Assembly (NCBI GenBank): GCA_022749755.1
Contig: CM040449.1
Span: forward strand, 1,302,001-1,366,000
From: Azadirachta indica
Taxonomy: Eukaryota > Streptophyta > Magnoliopsida > Sapindales > Meliaceae
Direction: 5' to 3'
Length of the DNA: 64,000 bases
Of the stretch, positions 11,012-23,895 are shown in pieces (positions within the stretch are counted from its first letter, which is position 1; each line of letters begins with the position of its first letter). A program made the position numbers and the translations under genes. The notes below the pieces were generated by a model. The model ran no database searches and was not told the DNA's origin. It saw nothing but the letters and a program-made list of their open reading frames with translations.

Positions 11012-12924
11012 TTACGGAGCAACGACAATTGAAAAAAAAAAAATAGGCACATTGAAGAGACTTTCTGTGGAATTGTTATTTCTGGTTCTTTTTTTTGTTG
11101 AAGAGAAGCAAATGGAGATGAGTTACAGCTCAGCAAGGCAGCTTTTGAGTTGTTTGGGCAAGGGAGAATATACGCGGTTTGACTTTTTGGCTGCCCAGAG
11201 TTGCCCGGAGATTGGAAAAAAATACGTTGCGTTTAGATCATGACTTGTGAGTGTGATGATCTTCCTTTTCTTTATTCATTTCTGATGTAAAAGTAAGAAT
11301 CAATTTATTTATTTATTTCTTGCTGAGAATGTAATGTTGTCACATTATTTGTTAATTATAGTGGTAACTATAATGAATATTAAGATTCGTATCCCCAATA
11401 TTTTCAACGGCTCGGTTGATAAGGATTGTGTTTGATGCAGTCTAACTTGCCTGTTAGTCGGCAAATTTCTTGTGTTCTCAGTATGTCATGAAGGAAAAAC
11501 TTTGAGCAATAAAAATACTTGAGAAAACTTATCCTAACTTTGTTGATTAGTGCTGTAGCTAACGGTTTAACTCCACTGCCTGTATTTAATGGAAATGTGG
11601 TAAAAAGCTCGCAACAGGGCCCGTCTATGATCTTCCTCTTTGATTTTAATTATTATTTGACAAAATTTGAATCGTAGTCAAGCATATTAATGTCTGTCTT
11701 ATTTTTGTTAACTCACCTCTAACTCTGCCTGCGCTTATGCTTTACACACACAGCTTAATATTATTCAACAGTTAAGAAATAAAATGAAACCAACGGTCAA
11801 TTAACGAAATCTATAAGTAACCAAATTTTTCTTCTTAATTACATTTATGTCTCAAGAATATGGAAGAAGTTAATCAAGTAAGCTACAAACACCCAATCCT
11901 AGTGACTCTTTGCTTTGAAGGCTCGAATAAAGAGCCTTTTCAGATGGGCATGATACACAAATCACATGCTTAATTTGCATGTGATTGCTTGATGAGAAAT
12001 TGCCTGTCAACAAGAAAAATAACTTCATCTTTTCCTAAGCTCAACACTATTTTTTTAAGAAACTCTTAATTTATTAACATTGAAAATCCCCTTAAATTTG
12101 AAACATTTGCAGTGCAATTTAGCCTGGTTTTGGAGACTAACACAACTATCAAACTCCTGTTTACCAAGCGGAATATGCAAATACAATCATATTTTGTTCA
12201 AAAACCACCACATGTAGATAGATTTTACAAAGTGAAATAATGGTGACTGTCCAAATTCAGATGAGTTGGGACTGTTATGGTCAAACATTACTTTCTTGGA
12301 GTATAAGCAAATTTTGAACAGTGGGAAGAACTTTTAGGGCTTGCTTGCTGAAAGGATTATGTTATTTTATTACCTTTTGGTTAATAGGTTGATACATGAT
12401 AATTCCTTCTTCAGACTCGTTATCTTAAATATTAGTTTCTGCCAAGCATAGCTAAAAATGGCTATCATATCATGCTGATCTTCATCTTATATTGGGTATG
12501 AACGACAATGTATGCTGTAAGCAAGGAATAATGTGACATTATATATTATACAGCAATTTCAAGATTTAAGCTAAAGCTATAAACACACAAAAACAGTACG
12601 CAGACATTATACAATACTTTCATTAGAAGCATTTCTTACATTTGATGTTTAACTTTCACAATAGTATAGAGGCTGCAAGCCACAGTAACACCACTTAACG
12701 TTCAGTTCATACTTCCGCTTGAAATCCAACTAGATCTGTCATCTGTGACTGTGAGATCTCAAGTCCAGCAAAATAGCAGGTCTTTTGTTTTTGGACATTG
12801 ACAAAACAACAAATCATCAATGAACCCAAATGATAATAAGCTTCTGCAACTAACAAATGAATGCTAAAAAGAAAATTGAAGACATTAAACATTAATATAG
12901 GTGCTCAAAACTTGAAGAGCAAAT
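11012..12924. other. intergenic between CC-like gene and RALF gene
   Basis: Starts with the 3' UTR of the CC-like gene, including an A-run at about 11033. The rest is AT-rich and holds no reading frame with a recognisable motif. The two genes are convergent, so both 3' ends fall here. Confidence 0.5.
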
Positions 12925-13293
12925 CTATCTTCTGCAACGGGTGATTCTGGAACAACCTCTGCTGTAGGGATTAACTGCTCCGTTTGCTCTGTGACAATTG
13001 TGGGTATAATAGGATCTCCCCGAACGAGGTGGACAAGGAATCCTGTTTGCGGAAAGAGCTCCATAGGATATGTAATAGTGCTTTGCTTTCCTGTACAGAG
13101 ATCTCCTAGCAACTCCACAATCTTCTAGGTCTTCATCTCCACCCAACTCATTATCGTACGCAGACATTGTCCATGGCCATTCAAGTGCTTCAGTGGTCAT
13201 AAGGTGGAAGCTTGATTGATCAAACTGAGCTTTCGCAGTGGCAAAGAGAATCATGAAGATGAGAAGCAGCAGCTTTAGAGCTAAGAATGCCAT
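12925..13293 (-). CDS. RALF34: RALF34-like peptide hormone precursor
   Basis: Single-exon 122-residue precursor of a Rapid Alkalinization Factor, a secreted peptide sensed at the cell surface by CrRLK1L receptor kinases; Arabidopsis RALF34 acts through THESEUS1 in lateral-root initiation. Residues 1-22 form a signal peptide ending in ATAKA. The propeptide carries an acidic segment (GGDEDLED) and the RRSL motif at 63-66, the typical site-1-protease cleavage signal. The mature peptide contains YISYGAL, Cys87, Cys100, Cys114 and Cys120 (two expected disulfides) and the closing ITRCRR. CPPRSGRSYYTHNC matches the RALF4/19/34 subgroup, and the long mature N-terminus with YISYGALSAN favours RALF34. 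One extra cysteine (Cys59) lies in the propeptide. The gene is convergent with the CC-like gene and divergent from the BOI-like gene. Confidence 0.93.
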   Translation of the reverse strand: MAFLALKLLLLIFMILFATAKAQFDQSSFHLMTTEALEWPWTMSAYDNELGGDEDLEDCGVARRSLYRKAKHYYISYGALSANRIPCPPRSGRSYYTHNCHRANGAVNPYSRGCSRITRCRR

Positions 13294-13387
13294 TGATGTG
13301 AATGCTTTGGATCGGCTTGGCCAAAAGAGAGAAAAATAATGAACTTTAGTAGAGAACTAGAAAATGCATGTGGGAGATCAGATGGGT

Positions 13388-13396
13388 TATAAATAA
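13388..13396 (-). promoter_or_regulatory. TATA box of RALF34-like gene
   Basis: The minus strand reads TATTTATAA, about 95-100 bases before the ATG at 13293. Spacing and sequence fit a plant TATA promoter. Confidence 0.6.
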
Positions 13397-14475
13397 TGAG
13401 ATGGGGTGATTGCAGACAAGAAATCACGTAAAAATTGAAGTTAATTGCCGAGTACAGCATATGACATCACCTCACTCCCCCTTCCCTGCCTTAATGAACG
13501 CTGCCTCCGCCCTGTGGTGTGTCTTTCAAATTTCATTTATTCACTAATAGTTCAATTGTTTCAGATGTTGTTGTGCGAATTTACAGTTTATTGAAGTACC
13601 ACATGCAATAAGCTATATTAACTACGTTTTTTTCATAAGTAAAAATGCAGGATTATTTTGTCTGAAGTTTTAGACAGAGGTCTTAAGATGATGATATCGG
13701 GGCGACCAGGAAGAACAAAGACTTAATTTTGTCTTAACAACTAAGGTGAATGTCTTATATTGAATATTAAACTTATCTGGCTGGGGTGTCCCATGTGCTC
13801 ACGTGTTCATGCTCCCACTATAATTTCCAATGTGAACGCATAAAATGGTTGAAAATACACTGTAGCATGCATAAGGAAAACGCCATTATCCTTTCCTTTA
13901 CTAGATAGTGCCCGGCCACGAAGACTATTATTGGTGGTCATATATATTTTGCTGATTTTCAAAGGAGTAGACTTGATGAATGTAAACAAGATTTCGTCCC
14001 AATTTTTTATTTTTCAAAAATTCCAGCTACGCTAAAACACTTGTTCTATGACAACAGGAACATCGCAATCTACTGATACACTGATACCACTTTTTGCGTT
14101 TGTGGTGGGTTTTGGTCAATTTCTGTACGGAGTCGAAGAGAACTCTCTAGACCAAGCCCCGGCTGGTCAAATTTAATTATGACTTATTATTTGCAGCTAT
14201 ATAGATGTAGATGATGTCAACCGATGGGCCGGGCAAGCCATGGGCTTAAGCCTCAACATCGAGGCCCGGTCCAAGAAGAGCCGGTTAACGGTAGTTTGGG
14301 AGGGCCTTTTGGACAAGATAATGAAATTTCTTGGTCATCATTGCATTTATGAAACATTTCGAGAACAAAATGGAAATAGAAAGAATCTGAGCCATAAGCC
14401 ACCTCGCCACCAGTCTCTTAAATGACGGAACTCGTCGTCTTCCTTGTTCTTCTCTCACTATGCTAGTTTCTGAAC
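13397..14475. other. divergent intergenic region, RALF34-like / BOI-like
   Basis: This 1.1 kb separates two divergent genes and must hold both upstream regions. Around 14220-14290 it becomes GC-rich (GGGCCGGGCAAGCC, GGCCCGG). A short 61-codon frame at 14240 has no motif and is not called. Confidence 0.45.
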
Positions 14476-17341
14476 ATGGCCCTGCCTCCACACCATTTCC
14501 AGCAACACTACCAGCAGCCACAACAACAGCAGCAACAGTCCAAGAACTTCAGGTAATTACAGCTTCAAAGTTGAATTTCTTTTCCCTGCCAAGCCCTAAT
14601 AATATGTATCATTTCGATTAATTCTTTTATTTCTTGTATCATTTTCAGGAACTTATACGCAGTAGAGGGTCAGATTTCTCCAGCTGTAGCTTATTACAAC
14701 GCAGCTAGCAATTTACAAGACCAGTCTCAGCATCCTCCTTACATTCCTCCTTGTAACATTTCTCATCCTTCTCCGTGCTCTCTCTAATTGCTGATAATCT
14801 AAGTGAAAATGAAGATAACAAAAGGCTTTTTTCGGTTTCACCGTATAAAATCGATTTCTTTTGTTTACCAATAATTCACACTGAAAAAAGAGAGCAACTT
14901 TGCTGGGTTTTGTACTTTGTTTAGCTAGATTAAGCTCAATTTTCAATTTGATGTAGTCAAGTATAGAACAAATAAGAAATGTAATTTAGTGGAATATTTG
15001 GTCTTAGAAGAATTTATCTCATTCATTTGTTTCCATCATGTTCATAGCATAAACAGATATAGCGTTTTTCTTTGGAGTTATCGTTCTTACTCCGTTTTTT
15101 CATTCCTTTAATCTGACTAAAATTTGGGAATATATGCTGTTGTGTAGTTCATGTTGTTGGGCTTGTGCCTGGTCCAGTGAATGCAACTGATGGGAGTGAC
15201 GGGGGAGTAGATTTGCAATGGAACCATGGTTTAGAACCTAAGAGGAAAAGATTGAAGGAACAAGATTTTTTGGAGAACAATTCACAGATATCATCAGTTG
15301 ATTTCTTCCAGCAACAACCGGTGTCAACAGGATTAGGTTTGTCACTTGACAATACACGACTTGCTTCTTCTGCAGACTCGGCTTTGATATCATTCATCAG
15401 TGATGACATTGATAGTGAACTGCAGCACCAGGATGCTGAGATTGATAGATTCCTCAAACGTCAGGTGAAGATTCTGTTAGTTATTGGTTTCCATGTTTGT
15501 TAGGAAGTAATTGTTGCGTTATTTGATTTTGTTCGAAACATCTACATTTCTAGCTTGGTTTATGGAATTGGAAATAATACTGGGTGTGCTCATTATTAAA
15601 TGTGTGCCTATATTTATGTTATTATGTTGACATGTGTTGTTTCTGTCATAGTTGTTATGATTACTTATGATTAGTCCTTGATCTAGTTTCTTAGACATTC
15701 TGTACAACGCAGTTCTCAAATTTATTAATTTACTATTATCTGATATATACTTGTGTTTACTTGTAAGTATAGCTCTTGTTCTAGTTTTAAGTTGACCAAA
15801 TGTAATGCAGGGTAAAAGGCTTTTGCATGGCTCATGGTGACTGATTTGTCTTATGTTTTACCTAATGATGCCTTTTAGCTTCTTTTATTCCTTAAAAGAA
15901 CTTTATTTTCTGCATTTCTCTAAATGATGGCATAGAAAATAATGAACTTTAGTAAACTTATAGAATGAAGGCTTCACTTAATGAAATTCGCCAGATATTG
16001 CAGCCATTACAGAATTACGAAATGCAGAATGCTTTTAGTAGGATTTTTGTTGATTGATAATGCTATTAAATGGTTGTCTAAGTACATGCTATGGCTTGGT
16101 AGAGCAAATCTGTATGTACCCTTAGATAAGACACTGTTATGAAATTAGGTAGTTGGACTTTGCTTGTATGCTGTTTAGAGATTGTAAGATCAAGATCCTG
16201 ATGTTTGAGGGAAGAGTTCACATTTGTTATTCCTCACTGGGGGAATTTAATTCCAGCTTGAACTTCTCCTCTGTGGCTGAGGAAGTTTCCTTCATTGGGC
16301 CCTTAGTCTAAGCAATCAGTTATCCCCCAAGTGTAATGCATTGAAATGAATCCCGTCTTGGTAGATCATATCTTTCTATTTTTCAGTGGTTTGAGATCTG
16401 TGGGTGTTTGCTTTGCTTCTTCTTGAGTTTAAATGGTTTAAGATTAATTATAGAAACAAATATGGTTTTTTCTCTCTCTAAGTTATAGATTATAGATGTT
16501 GCTGTTTTAAGCCTTTTGCTTTATTCAAAAATCAACTTCAGGATTATCTTGTCTGTTTGATAGCTAGGCTTGCTTACTGCATTTTGTAGCCTCTTGTACA
16601 TTTGTTTTCTTGTTTCATAAATGTAAATTGTACAAGAAAATATGGAGGAGTAAAATCATTGTCAACATGTCTTAAATTGTGATATCTCAGATTGTTGTCT
16701 TTTTGGGATTGTTATCTTTTATTTTTTTTTTGGTCATTGTCATCGCATGATTTAGTTAAGATGCATTTTTATAATTTCATTGTTCTTATTCTTAATGCTC
16801 CATGAATATGAAGGGTGACCAATTGCAGCAAGCCATTCAAGAGAAGGTTCAGGCTAACCAACTTCAAACCATCTCACTTGTGGAAGAGAAAGTTCTCAAG
16901 AAACTTCGTGAAAAAGAAGCCGAGGTTGAGAAAATTAACAAGAGGAATTTAGAGCTTGAAGAACAAATGGAGCAATTGACTGTGGAAGCGGGTGCTTGGC
17001 AACAGCGGGCCAGATACAATGAAAATATGATCAGTGCTCTCAAGGTTAATCTTCAGCAGCTATATGCTCAAAGTAGAGACAGTAAAGAGGGATGCGGTGA
17101 TAGCGAGGTTGATGACACTGCTTCGTGCTGCAACGGTCGTGCCATCGATTTCCATATTCTCTGCAAAGAAAAGAATGATATGAAAAAGTTGATGACTTGT
17201 AAGGTTTGTAGAGTCAGGGAAGTATGCATGCTTTTGTTACCTTGTAAGCATCTCTGTCTGTGTAAAGATTGTGAAAGTAATCTTAGTTTTTGTCCCCTGT
17301 GTCAGTCATTCAAGTTTATTGGCGTGGAGGTCTATTTGTAA
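14476..17341 (+). CDS. BRG3: BOI-related RING E3 ubiquitin ligase
   Basis: Predicted 341-residue E3 ligase of the plant BOI/BRG family; Arabidopsis members limit cell death and pathogen or ABA responses and interact with DELLA and MYB proteins. Exons are 14476-14552, 14649-14752, 15148-15464 and 16814-17341, with GT-AG borders and matching phases (2,1,0). The N-terminus is Gln-rich (QQPQQQQQQ), followed by the family motif SQHPPYIPPFHVVG, a stretch with SGxxx-like sequence around STGLGLSLDNTRLASS, then a coiled coil (about 167-245; LREKEAEVEKINKRNLELEE). The C-terminal RING (295-329) reads C-x2-C, C, C-x-H-x-C, C-x2-C, C-x2-C with CKHLCLCKDC and CPLCQ, ending at FIGVEVYL. Intron 3 is long (1349 bases). 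Which BRG paralogue this is remains uncertain; the family is clear. Confidence 0.92.
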
Positions 17342-20300
17342 TGGGATATATGTGAAAGCTTGTAGATGTAATATTATGCTAATGATATATTGTCATTTTT
17401 CTGGTTATTTTGATAATTGCTTGTCATCTGTTTGTCAGTCTTAATTGTTACTTATGTATTTTAACTGTTTTCTCAAGACTTACTTGCATGTTAAGGATTC
17501 TGCACCTTTTTTTCTAATTATTCTCCTCAATTGACAGGCAGAAATTGTGTGTTCCTATTGCTGTATGTTGGGTTTAACGGCTTGTGGAAATTTTAGGCTT
17601 CTCTGTTACCTGCAGTCATTGTAGTTCATTAGGTTGCCTTAGTCAGTGGTTATCAGTAGGTTTAATGCATTGCAAGGTTTTTGTTCATATATGAGGTCTT
17701 GTAGGTTTTTTTGATTGAATGCCGAAAACATGGTATGAGAATGTTGGTCAGTGCTGGATCAACATTGGGAAAAAAAAAAAAAATGGGTGGAAATATGGAA
17801 CAATTATGTTATGATTTGCATTATCTAAATCCATCTGTATTGTGGGAAAAAGAAAATTGAATGACATTGTAATAATATACCCTCTTTTATAACTACTTTG
17901 GATTTTTTATTTGGAAGTTTTATTTTGGAATAATTTGACTTGGAAGTGTTTTCATTGTCCAGATCTCTTCCAGTGTGGAGATCTTTGAAACATTGATTGT
18001 GGCTGACGGATTAAATGAAAAGGGGAGACGAAGGAGAGAGCCACAAATGAAATGAATTGCCGTAGATCCTCGAAGCGTTTGTGTTGTTGGAGTTTGGTGA
18101 ACTGGCTGCGTACTTTCAACACGTACACTTGAAGCGATAACGATGTATTTATAATGGATGACGCTTCACGAGATTCAATAATAACGTGTCGAGGACCCTT
18201 TTCTCTATGTTCGACTGAGCTGGGAACGCATCGATTTGAACAGTATCTGATGTAATGTAACATCCAGGAATTTCCACGTTATGCAAGCTGACCTCGCTTA
18301 CATACAGCTTACGCCTATTTGTGTAAAACAAGTCGGTCTGTGTAGGTGGCGGTGGTTGAGTTTGTTTTTTTCGGCTGGGAAAACAGAAACACGCCGAGTG
18401 AACCGAATTAAATGGGGCTCCGTTTTGGCAACTTGAAAGCCCACTGGGCTCGACCCAGAAACCCACTGGGTTGTGGGTGTTAGACACCAATTTTGTTTTT
18501 GCTTTCTTTCTTTTTGTATTTTTTCGCTTTGAAAAATCATAGCCCAGTGGGTAATTGGTGTTAAACACCAGTTTAGATTTATTTATTTATTTATTTATTT
18601 CTTTTTATTCCGTTTGCAATGCGTGGAAGGAAGACCAAAAAGTATTGATATTTAGTTAAAAAAAATAGGCCGAAGTTAGTCAGAACGAACTGTAAGTGAT
18701 TAAAGTAAAATTATCCGGAAAATATGTTTGTGTGTGAGCTTCAATTGTTGAGGTATACCCCGCGTTTGTGGTGGTATGAATTTCAAGTATTCAAGCTTTC
18801 TTTTCCATGAACATATATAGTGACAAAATTATTTTCGGTGAAAAGGGTAAATCACTCGGAGAAGAGACTGGTAGGCGAATCTCATCAATTAGCCATAATT
18901 TTCGCAGTCAAATTGTTCACTTTAGCCTGTGAGAGCTTGATCGCTGTAACTAGGAAAAAGGAGTTTGTACTTCATACCACTGTTTAAAACTTATTGATAT
19001 TAAATCGAAGCTTACCAATTATTTAGTTAATGATAAAATCTAGACTAGAACACCGGGATATATTATTATTAGGAAAAATTTTTATGAACAAGTTTGGTTG
19101 TTGAACAACCATTGTCACTCACTCCTAGCTAGCTAGCTAGCTAGCTGCGTGCATCCTGATGAGCTTTTCTGCAAATTGAGCTTGAGCCTAGAGCCAAGCT
19201 GATGATGCATGCTACAATATTATTATAGCGTGACTATCAAAGTATTATTGTAATATAATAATAATTTTATAGTAACTAGGAATATGGAAGAAGACTTGTA
19301 AAGCAAGTTGATTGGTTTCGGTGGCATAGTGATGGAGGGAGAAGGAAGGAAGGGAAGATAGAGAGAATGCTTTTTCTTTGAAGATTGATGATATAAACTT
19401 TTTTCTAATCATGCCTTAGAAAGTGATGACAAAGAGGAAAGTGAATATGCTTCTTACATGATTATAACTATCTGCCATGTATTATTATTGTTGTTTTTAT
19501 TCATTATTCCACCTCCACTTCCACTTCCACCGCAAACCCCAGCCGATCTCAGTCCTTTCATGTCCCTCTACTTTTCTTTTTATTTGTACCATCCATCTCT
19601 TTTTCTTTTTTCTTCTTTTTTTTTTTTTAAAAAAAAAAATTCTTAATAAAGGAATCATCCAAAACCCTTTAATTTAGAATTATTAAGTACATTACAATTA
19701 AAATTCAAAATTTTAATTAATAGGGAGAGTAACTTTACTCTAGTTCAATCATCTAAAACCCACCTTATTCCCTATAAAGCTGATTTTCTCTCCTTTCTTT
19801 TTCTGCTTTCTCTTGTGGGGTATATATTTTATCTCTATTGGCTTACCTCCACTTTGTATCTCTCTTTTGCCTTTCTTTTCATTAGAGATTATGTACATCG
19901 ATCCATGAATTATTTTTATGGGACTCCAATATGTATGTGTTCAGTGTTTCTTACTCCCTCTGTCAAAGTTAATATTATTCTATTTTGAACTGAGTACGTG
20001 TAGCTTTTGATACCCACAGCTGCTGCTATGCCTCGACCTCGAGTACGGGGCTTGGTTGATCAGTCGTAAGGGGACCCCAAATTCCCTCTGTAAATGAATT
20101 CTATATTTGCATCGCATAGCTTGAGGGCTTGTCTTTATGACTAGATATCTTTATTAAAACTACCTCGTTTCTCTAGAAATATATAAATGAATTCGTGATG
20201 CTTGATTATCGTTTTCAAATATCTAATCCTTAATCCCCATGTGCTGACCCTGCTGTCCTCGAGCAGTATAAGTATATTGAATAACAGATGGCAAATTAAT

Positions 20301-20799
20301 TTTCGTTAACGAATTAAGAGTCATGCTAGCTAGTACAGTGTAACACTGTGAAAGAAGTAGATTGGTCGTGGAAACAAAAAGGAAATTTGTGGGTACAACA
20401 CAGATATAAAGTTAAAAAAAAAAAAAAAAAACATTATATGATTAACCTGCTGAATTTCGTAATGTCTTTTTGAGTATGTACTTGTTGTATAAAGAAGCAT
20501 TTACAATCTCTGCATGCCAACCTGATGCTCAGTTATAATGCTTTCTGGTTAATTTATATCTTTAATTTGCAAAGGAAAAGGTAAGTGTGCTAGTTGCTTA
20601 ATCCATTAATTAATTAATAACCCCCAGGTCATCATTATACATGCAATTAAGATTTTATTATTCTGAGTAAGATTTCCGTGTCTTCAACATTCATGAACAA
20701 ATTGTTGAAGATATTACTACTCAATTATCACTGAGAAAATCATGAGCTAATTTGTGATACGATCAATATTAATCATTTTTATATTAAGATTTCAAAATC
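17342..20799. other. intergenic region before assembly gap
   Basis: Contains the 3' UTR of the BOI-like gene. Frames of 139 codons (18149-18568, -) and 103 codons (17952-18263, -) overlap each other, have no recognisable domain and no splice partners I can identify, so they are left uncalled. Local palindromes lie at 18430-18575, an AGCT/CTAG run near 19126-19145, and pyrimidine-rich stretches at 19480-19640. No gene is supported. Confidence 0.45.
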
Positions 20800-20899
20800 N
20801 NNNNNNNNNNNNNNNNNNNNNNNNNNNNNNNNNNNNNNNNNNNNNNNNNNNNNNNNNNNNNNNNNNNNNNNNNNNNNNNNNNNNNNNNNNNNNNNNNNN
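20800..20899. other. assembly gap (100 N)
   Basis: Exactly 100 N, the conventional placeholder for a scaffold gap of unknown size. It truncates the minus-strand gag remnant immediately to its right, so retrotransposon sequence is probably missing here. Confidence 0.99.
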
Positions 20900-21419
20900 G
20901 TTGTGGCTCGCGTGTGAACAGTGAACCATCTCTTATTCATCCTTTTAGTGCCAAGGGATGTAAGAAAGCTTTAATTTCCATGACTTCCTTATGATACCTT
21001 TTTATAAAACTTTTCAATGTCTCATTTCTTCTTTACTTTATCAGCAACAATGAGTTGATTTTTCGTAACGGTCATCACTTCTCTGAACTCACTGACAAAC
21101 TATGCGCGAAGCTAATTAAAACTTTTCACACTTTTCAACCTCAAATTCTTGTACCAACGTTCTACTTGCCCTTCCAAAGTCAGGGCGAATGGGCAGCACA
21201 TCTACAACTCTTTCAATCTTTATAGTATCATTATTTTCCTGAAGAGATCAATATATAACGTCGAGTTCGTCTTTCCTGTGTACGGCGGGATTTGGGGTAT
21301 CTTAAATTTTTGAGGAAGGACTAAATCCTGTATTTCCTTCTAGAAGGGGGACTTTAGCGAGAGCTCTATCCTCTCCGATATGTTCTTATCCCACGCATGT
21401 CCTTTTGTCTTTGGGCCTA
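20900..21419 (-). pseudogene. Ty3/gypsy gag remnant, downstream part (host element of the nest)
   Basis: Translated on the minus strand with several stops, this reads as a capsid-like Gag core: LVLPQKFKIPQIPPYTGKT, then ALTLEGQVERWYKNL, then FVSEFREV. These match the Retrotrans_gag layout (LPxKFKxPxxxxYxGxTxP, then RWYxxL, then FxxQF) of Tat/Ogre-like Ty3/gypsy elements. At least four in-frame stops show it is dead. It is cut off by the assembly gap on one side and by the LTR that starts near 21420 on the other. The missing N-terminal gag part lies at 25320-26021 on the same strand. Confidence 0.75.
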
Positions 21420-21830
21420 TGATATATTAATTTTTATTAAATGATTATACTTAAATTATCTATCATTAAGTAGCACACTTAGCGTTATTTAGTCCGTTTT
21501 AAGTAGTTATTTTGCTTTTTAAGCATTTTAGTTTTATTTTACAGGTGTTAACTTGTTTTAACATGAAAGGCATGAAAACGGAGTATAAAATCATGTTTGC
21601 TAGTCATCTATCAAAAATCACAAAGTTTTATTCTTGGGGACCAAAATGCAAGCAATTAAGGACTAAAATGTAGAAATATAAAAATAGAGATGTAAATTCA
21701 AAATAATTAAAAGTAAGGCGTCCAATTGAAATATGTTGCATGATTGACCTTTGATGATAGAATCAATGGCGCGGCTGCGCCAAACTATGGGGCCGCTGCG
21801 TCATGCCTTCTACCTTCTACCTCATAAGTG
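21420..21830 (+). repeat. 5' LTR, truncated
   Basis: Begins TGATATATTAATTTTTA and matches 23896 to about 24285 with many scattered mismatches, including a shared segment around CTTGGGGACCAAAATGCAAG. The remaining about 1 kb seen in the 3' copy is missing here. The divergence indicates an old insertion. Confidence 0.8.
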
Positions 21831-21978
21831 GTTAAAGATCATTCGCAACTAACAAGAGGAAGTGAATTTGAATTAGTCAATGAATGGGAATAAGTAACTG
21901 GTTATGGTTGCGCACATATCGGATGATTTTTCAAGCATTCCACACTCATATACATTAAACAAAAATTACCCTTTTGAT

Positions 21979-22080
21979 CCTGGAGAATTTCTCAATGTAT
22001 ATGATGATCGTTTAAAGCCATACTTGGATGCATTTGGAAGAGTTGTAATGGTTGGATCTCACTCTTTAGAAGTCACTTGA
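21979..22080 (+). pseudogene. remnant of pol C-terminus (integrase tail)
   Basis: A 33-codon in-frame stretch ends in a TGA at 22078-22080 and contains NVYDDRLKPYL. This resembles the NGQRLKPYL-type tail after integrase in Ty3/gypsy Pol. It sits directly before the conserved post-pol untranslated string, which supports the reading. The rest of pol is gone. Confidence 0.55.
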
Positions 22081-23879
22081 CATTTAAAGATGAAGATTAG
22101 TCTGACTGAAGACGTTAAACTTAGCACTGCTTGGGAGGCAATCCCAAGTTTTCGAGAAGGAGAAGATGATCTTTGCGATGCGTGAAGGAGTTATTCAAAT
22201 CAGGTGCTATCAGTTCCTTTTCTTTCTCTTTGCATTTTTAATATTTTATTTCACTTCCATCTTAATCTATTCATTACATGATCTTTAATTCCGAATATTA
22301 AGAATATTATTAGGTTTAAGTTTGGGGGTAGAGTTGCCTGAAATAGATTTTTGTGGTAATTTTTTCGTGTTTGCGATTTTATTTTTTTGTGCTTGTTTTC
22401 CATTTTTGAGTCGCTTCCTTGCTTTGTGAACAGTGTGCGATAATGAATTAGCCATGCCCAATTTGAAGTAATGAGATGTTAAGCAAATATCATACTTTTA
22501 TTCTTTTTCTAACTGGTTTTCATTTGTTCATGCTCATATTATATATGCACTTCATCTCAAAATTGATCAGAGTCTTGATTTGATGAATTCACATAATTAG
22601 AATATAATATGCAGGACAATATAGACGCATATTACCTTTTTAGTGAGCTTTTGAGCCTTTGTGTGTTAATTTTGAGTGTTTTATGATCACTCTATATCTA
22701 TTCTTGTTATCTTTTCATTCTAATGATCTTATTATGTTTTGTTTTGCATATTTAGCTTGATTTTTCATATTTTGGATGTAAGATTGATTATATAACATAT
22801 GAGAAAGGATTCTAGGCCTTATTCGAACCGTTTGAGCCTTTCTAACTAACCTTATGCATGATTCCTTAGTTAACTACTTTGAGCCTCAAGTTGATATCTT
22901 TTTCTTTTATAAAACCGACAATACCCAAACTGAACTGCTAACAATATTGTTTATATCCTTGCAGGAACTCTTGGGCTATCTTAAAACTATAATGATATAT
23001 ACTTCAAAATAAGTTTGAGGGTTGTTGCTATTTGTGTGCTTGCTTGTGATGAGAAAGTAGTATTAATTGATGCATATAAAAAAAAAAAAGAAGAAGAAAA
23101 GGAAAGAAAAAGGGGATAAAAATGTATAGCCTTAATTTTACCAAGTAAATAGGGCTCTTGCCTAATTAAGTAATGAGTGCTCACATCAAAAAATAAAATA
23201 AGGTGAAACATAAAAAGAATTGTGCTTTAAAAAAAAGGTGAAAATGAATAAGTAATGATGAGATTTGTTGTTAAGCAAAATTTGAAAGTGGATGGTAAAA
23301 GCATGTGTTTGAAGTTCTTGAAACTTTGATTTATTTTTGATCCATTCTTTCTTATAACTATTTCACCCATTAGTCTCATTACAACCTTAAAGAAAAATCC
23401 TATGTTGATCTTGTGTGTTGTTTGATTAGTTTGCATCCATTTCTATGAAAATAAAGTTGGTAGTATTCCTTTCATGAGATCACCATCAACACATCAAAAA
23501 TAGTATATTCTTTCGATTGTATGTGAACTTTGTTCTTCCATTAAAAATATAAGCATAATACTTGTCTCACATACTTTTGAGTGTTAATCCAAATTTCGAG
23601 TGTGCTTATTTGAGAGTGACCATTTCGATGAGATTTAGAGTTCTGGACTTCTATGCATGCAATGTTCTGATAATATGAAGGATAATATGTTGGGGGATGA
23701 TCAATTTATGACTATCACACTCTACACGTTAGCATAGCAAATGAAATCTTATTAATATTTGGATATTTGAATGATTGATTTTATATTTTGTTGCATTCTC
23801 ATTGGCCATGAGTATGTTAAGGAAGTTAATTTGTATTCTAGTTTTTTAATTTTTGTTTTACTCGAGGATGAGCAAATGC

Positions 23880-23895
23880 TAAGTTTAGGGATATT
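23880..23895 (+). other. polypurine tract of the LTR element
   Basis: AAGTTTAGGGATATT directly precedes the TGATA start of the 3' LTR. It corresponds to the AAGTTTGGGGGT-type plus-strand priming site of Ty3/gypsy elements. A second similar string (TTAAGTTTGGGGGT) lies at about 22316-22330 within the 3' UTR. Confidence 0.6.

Noticed and set aside
18149..18568. 139-codon minus-strand frame as a gene
   Set aside because: No domain, signal peptide or splice partners; overlaps palindromic sequence and another frame of similar length.
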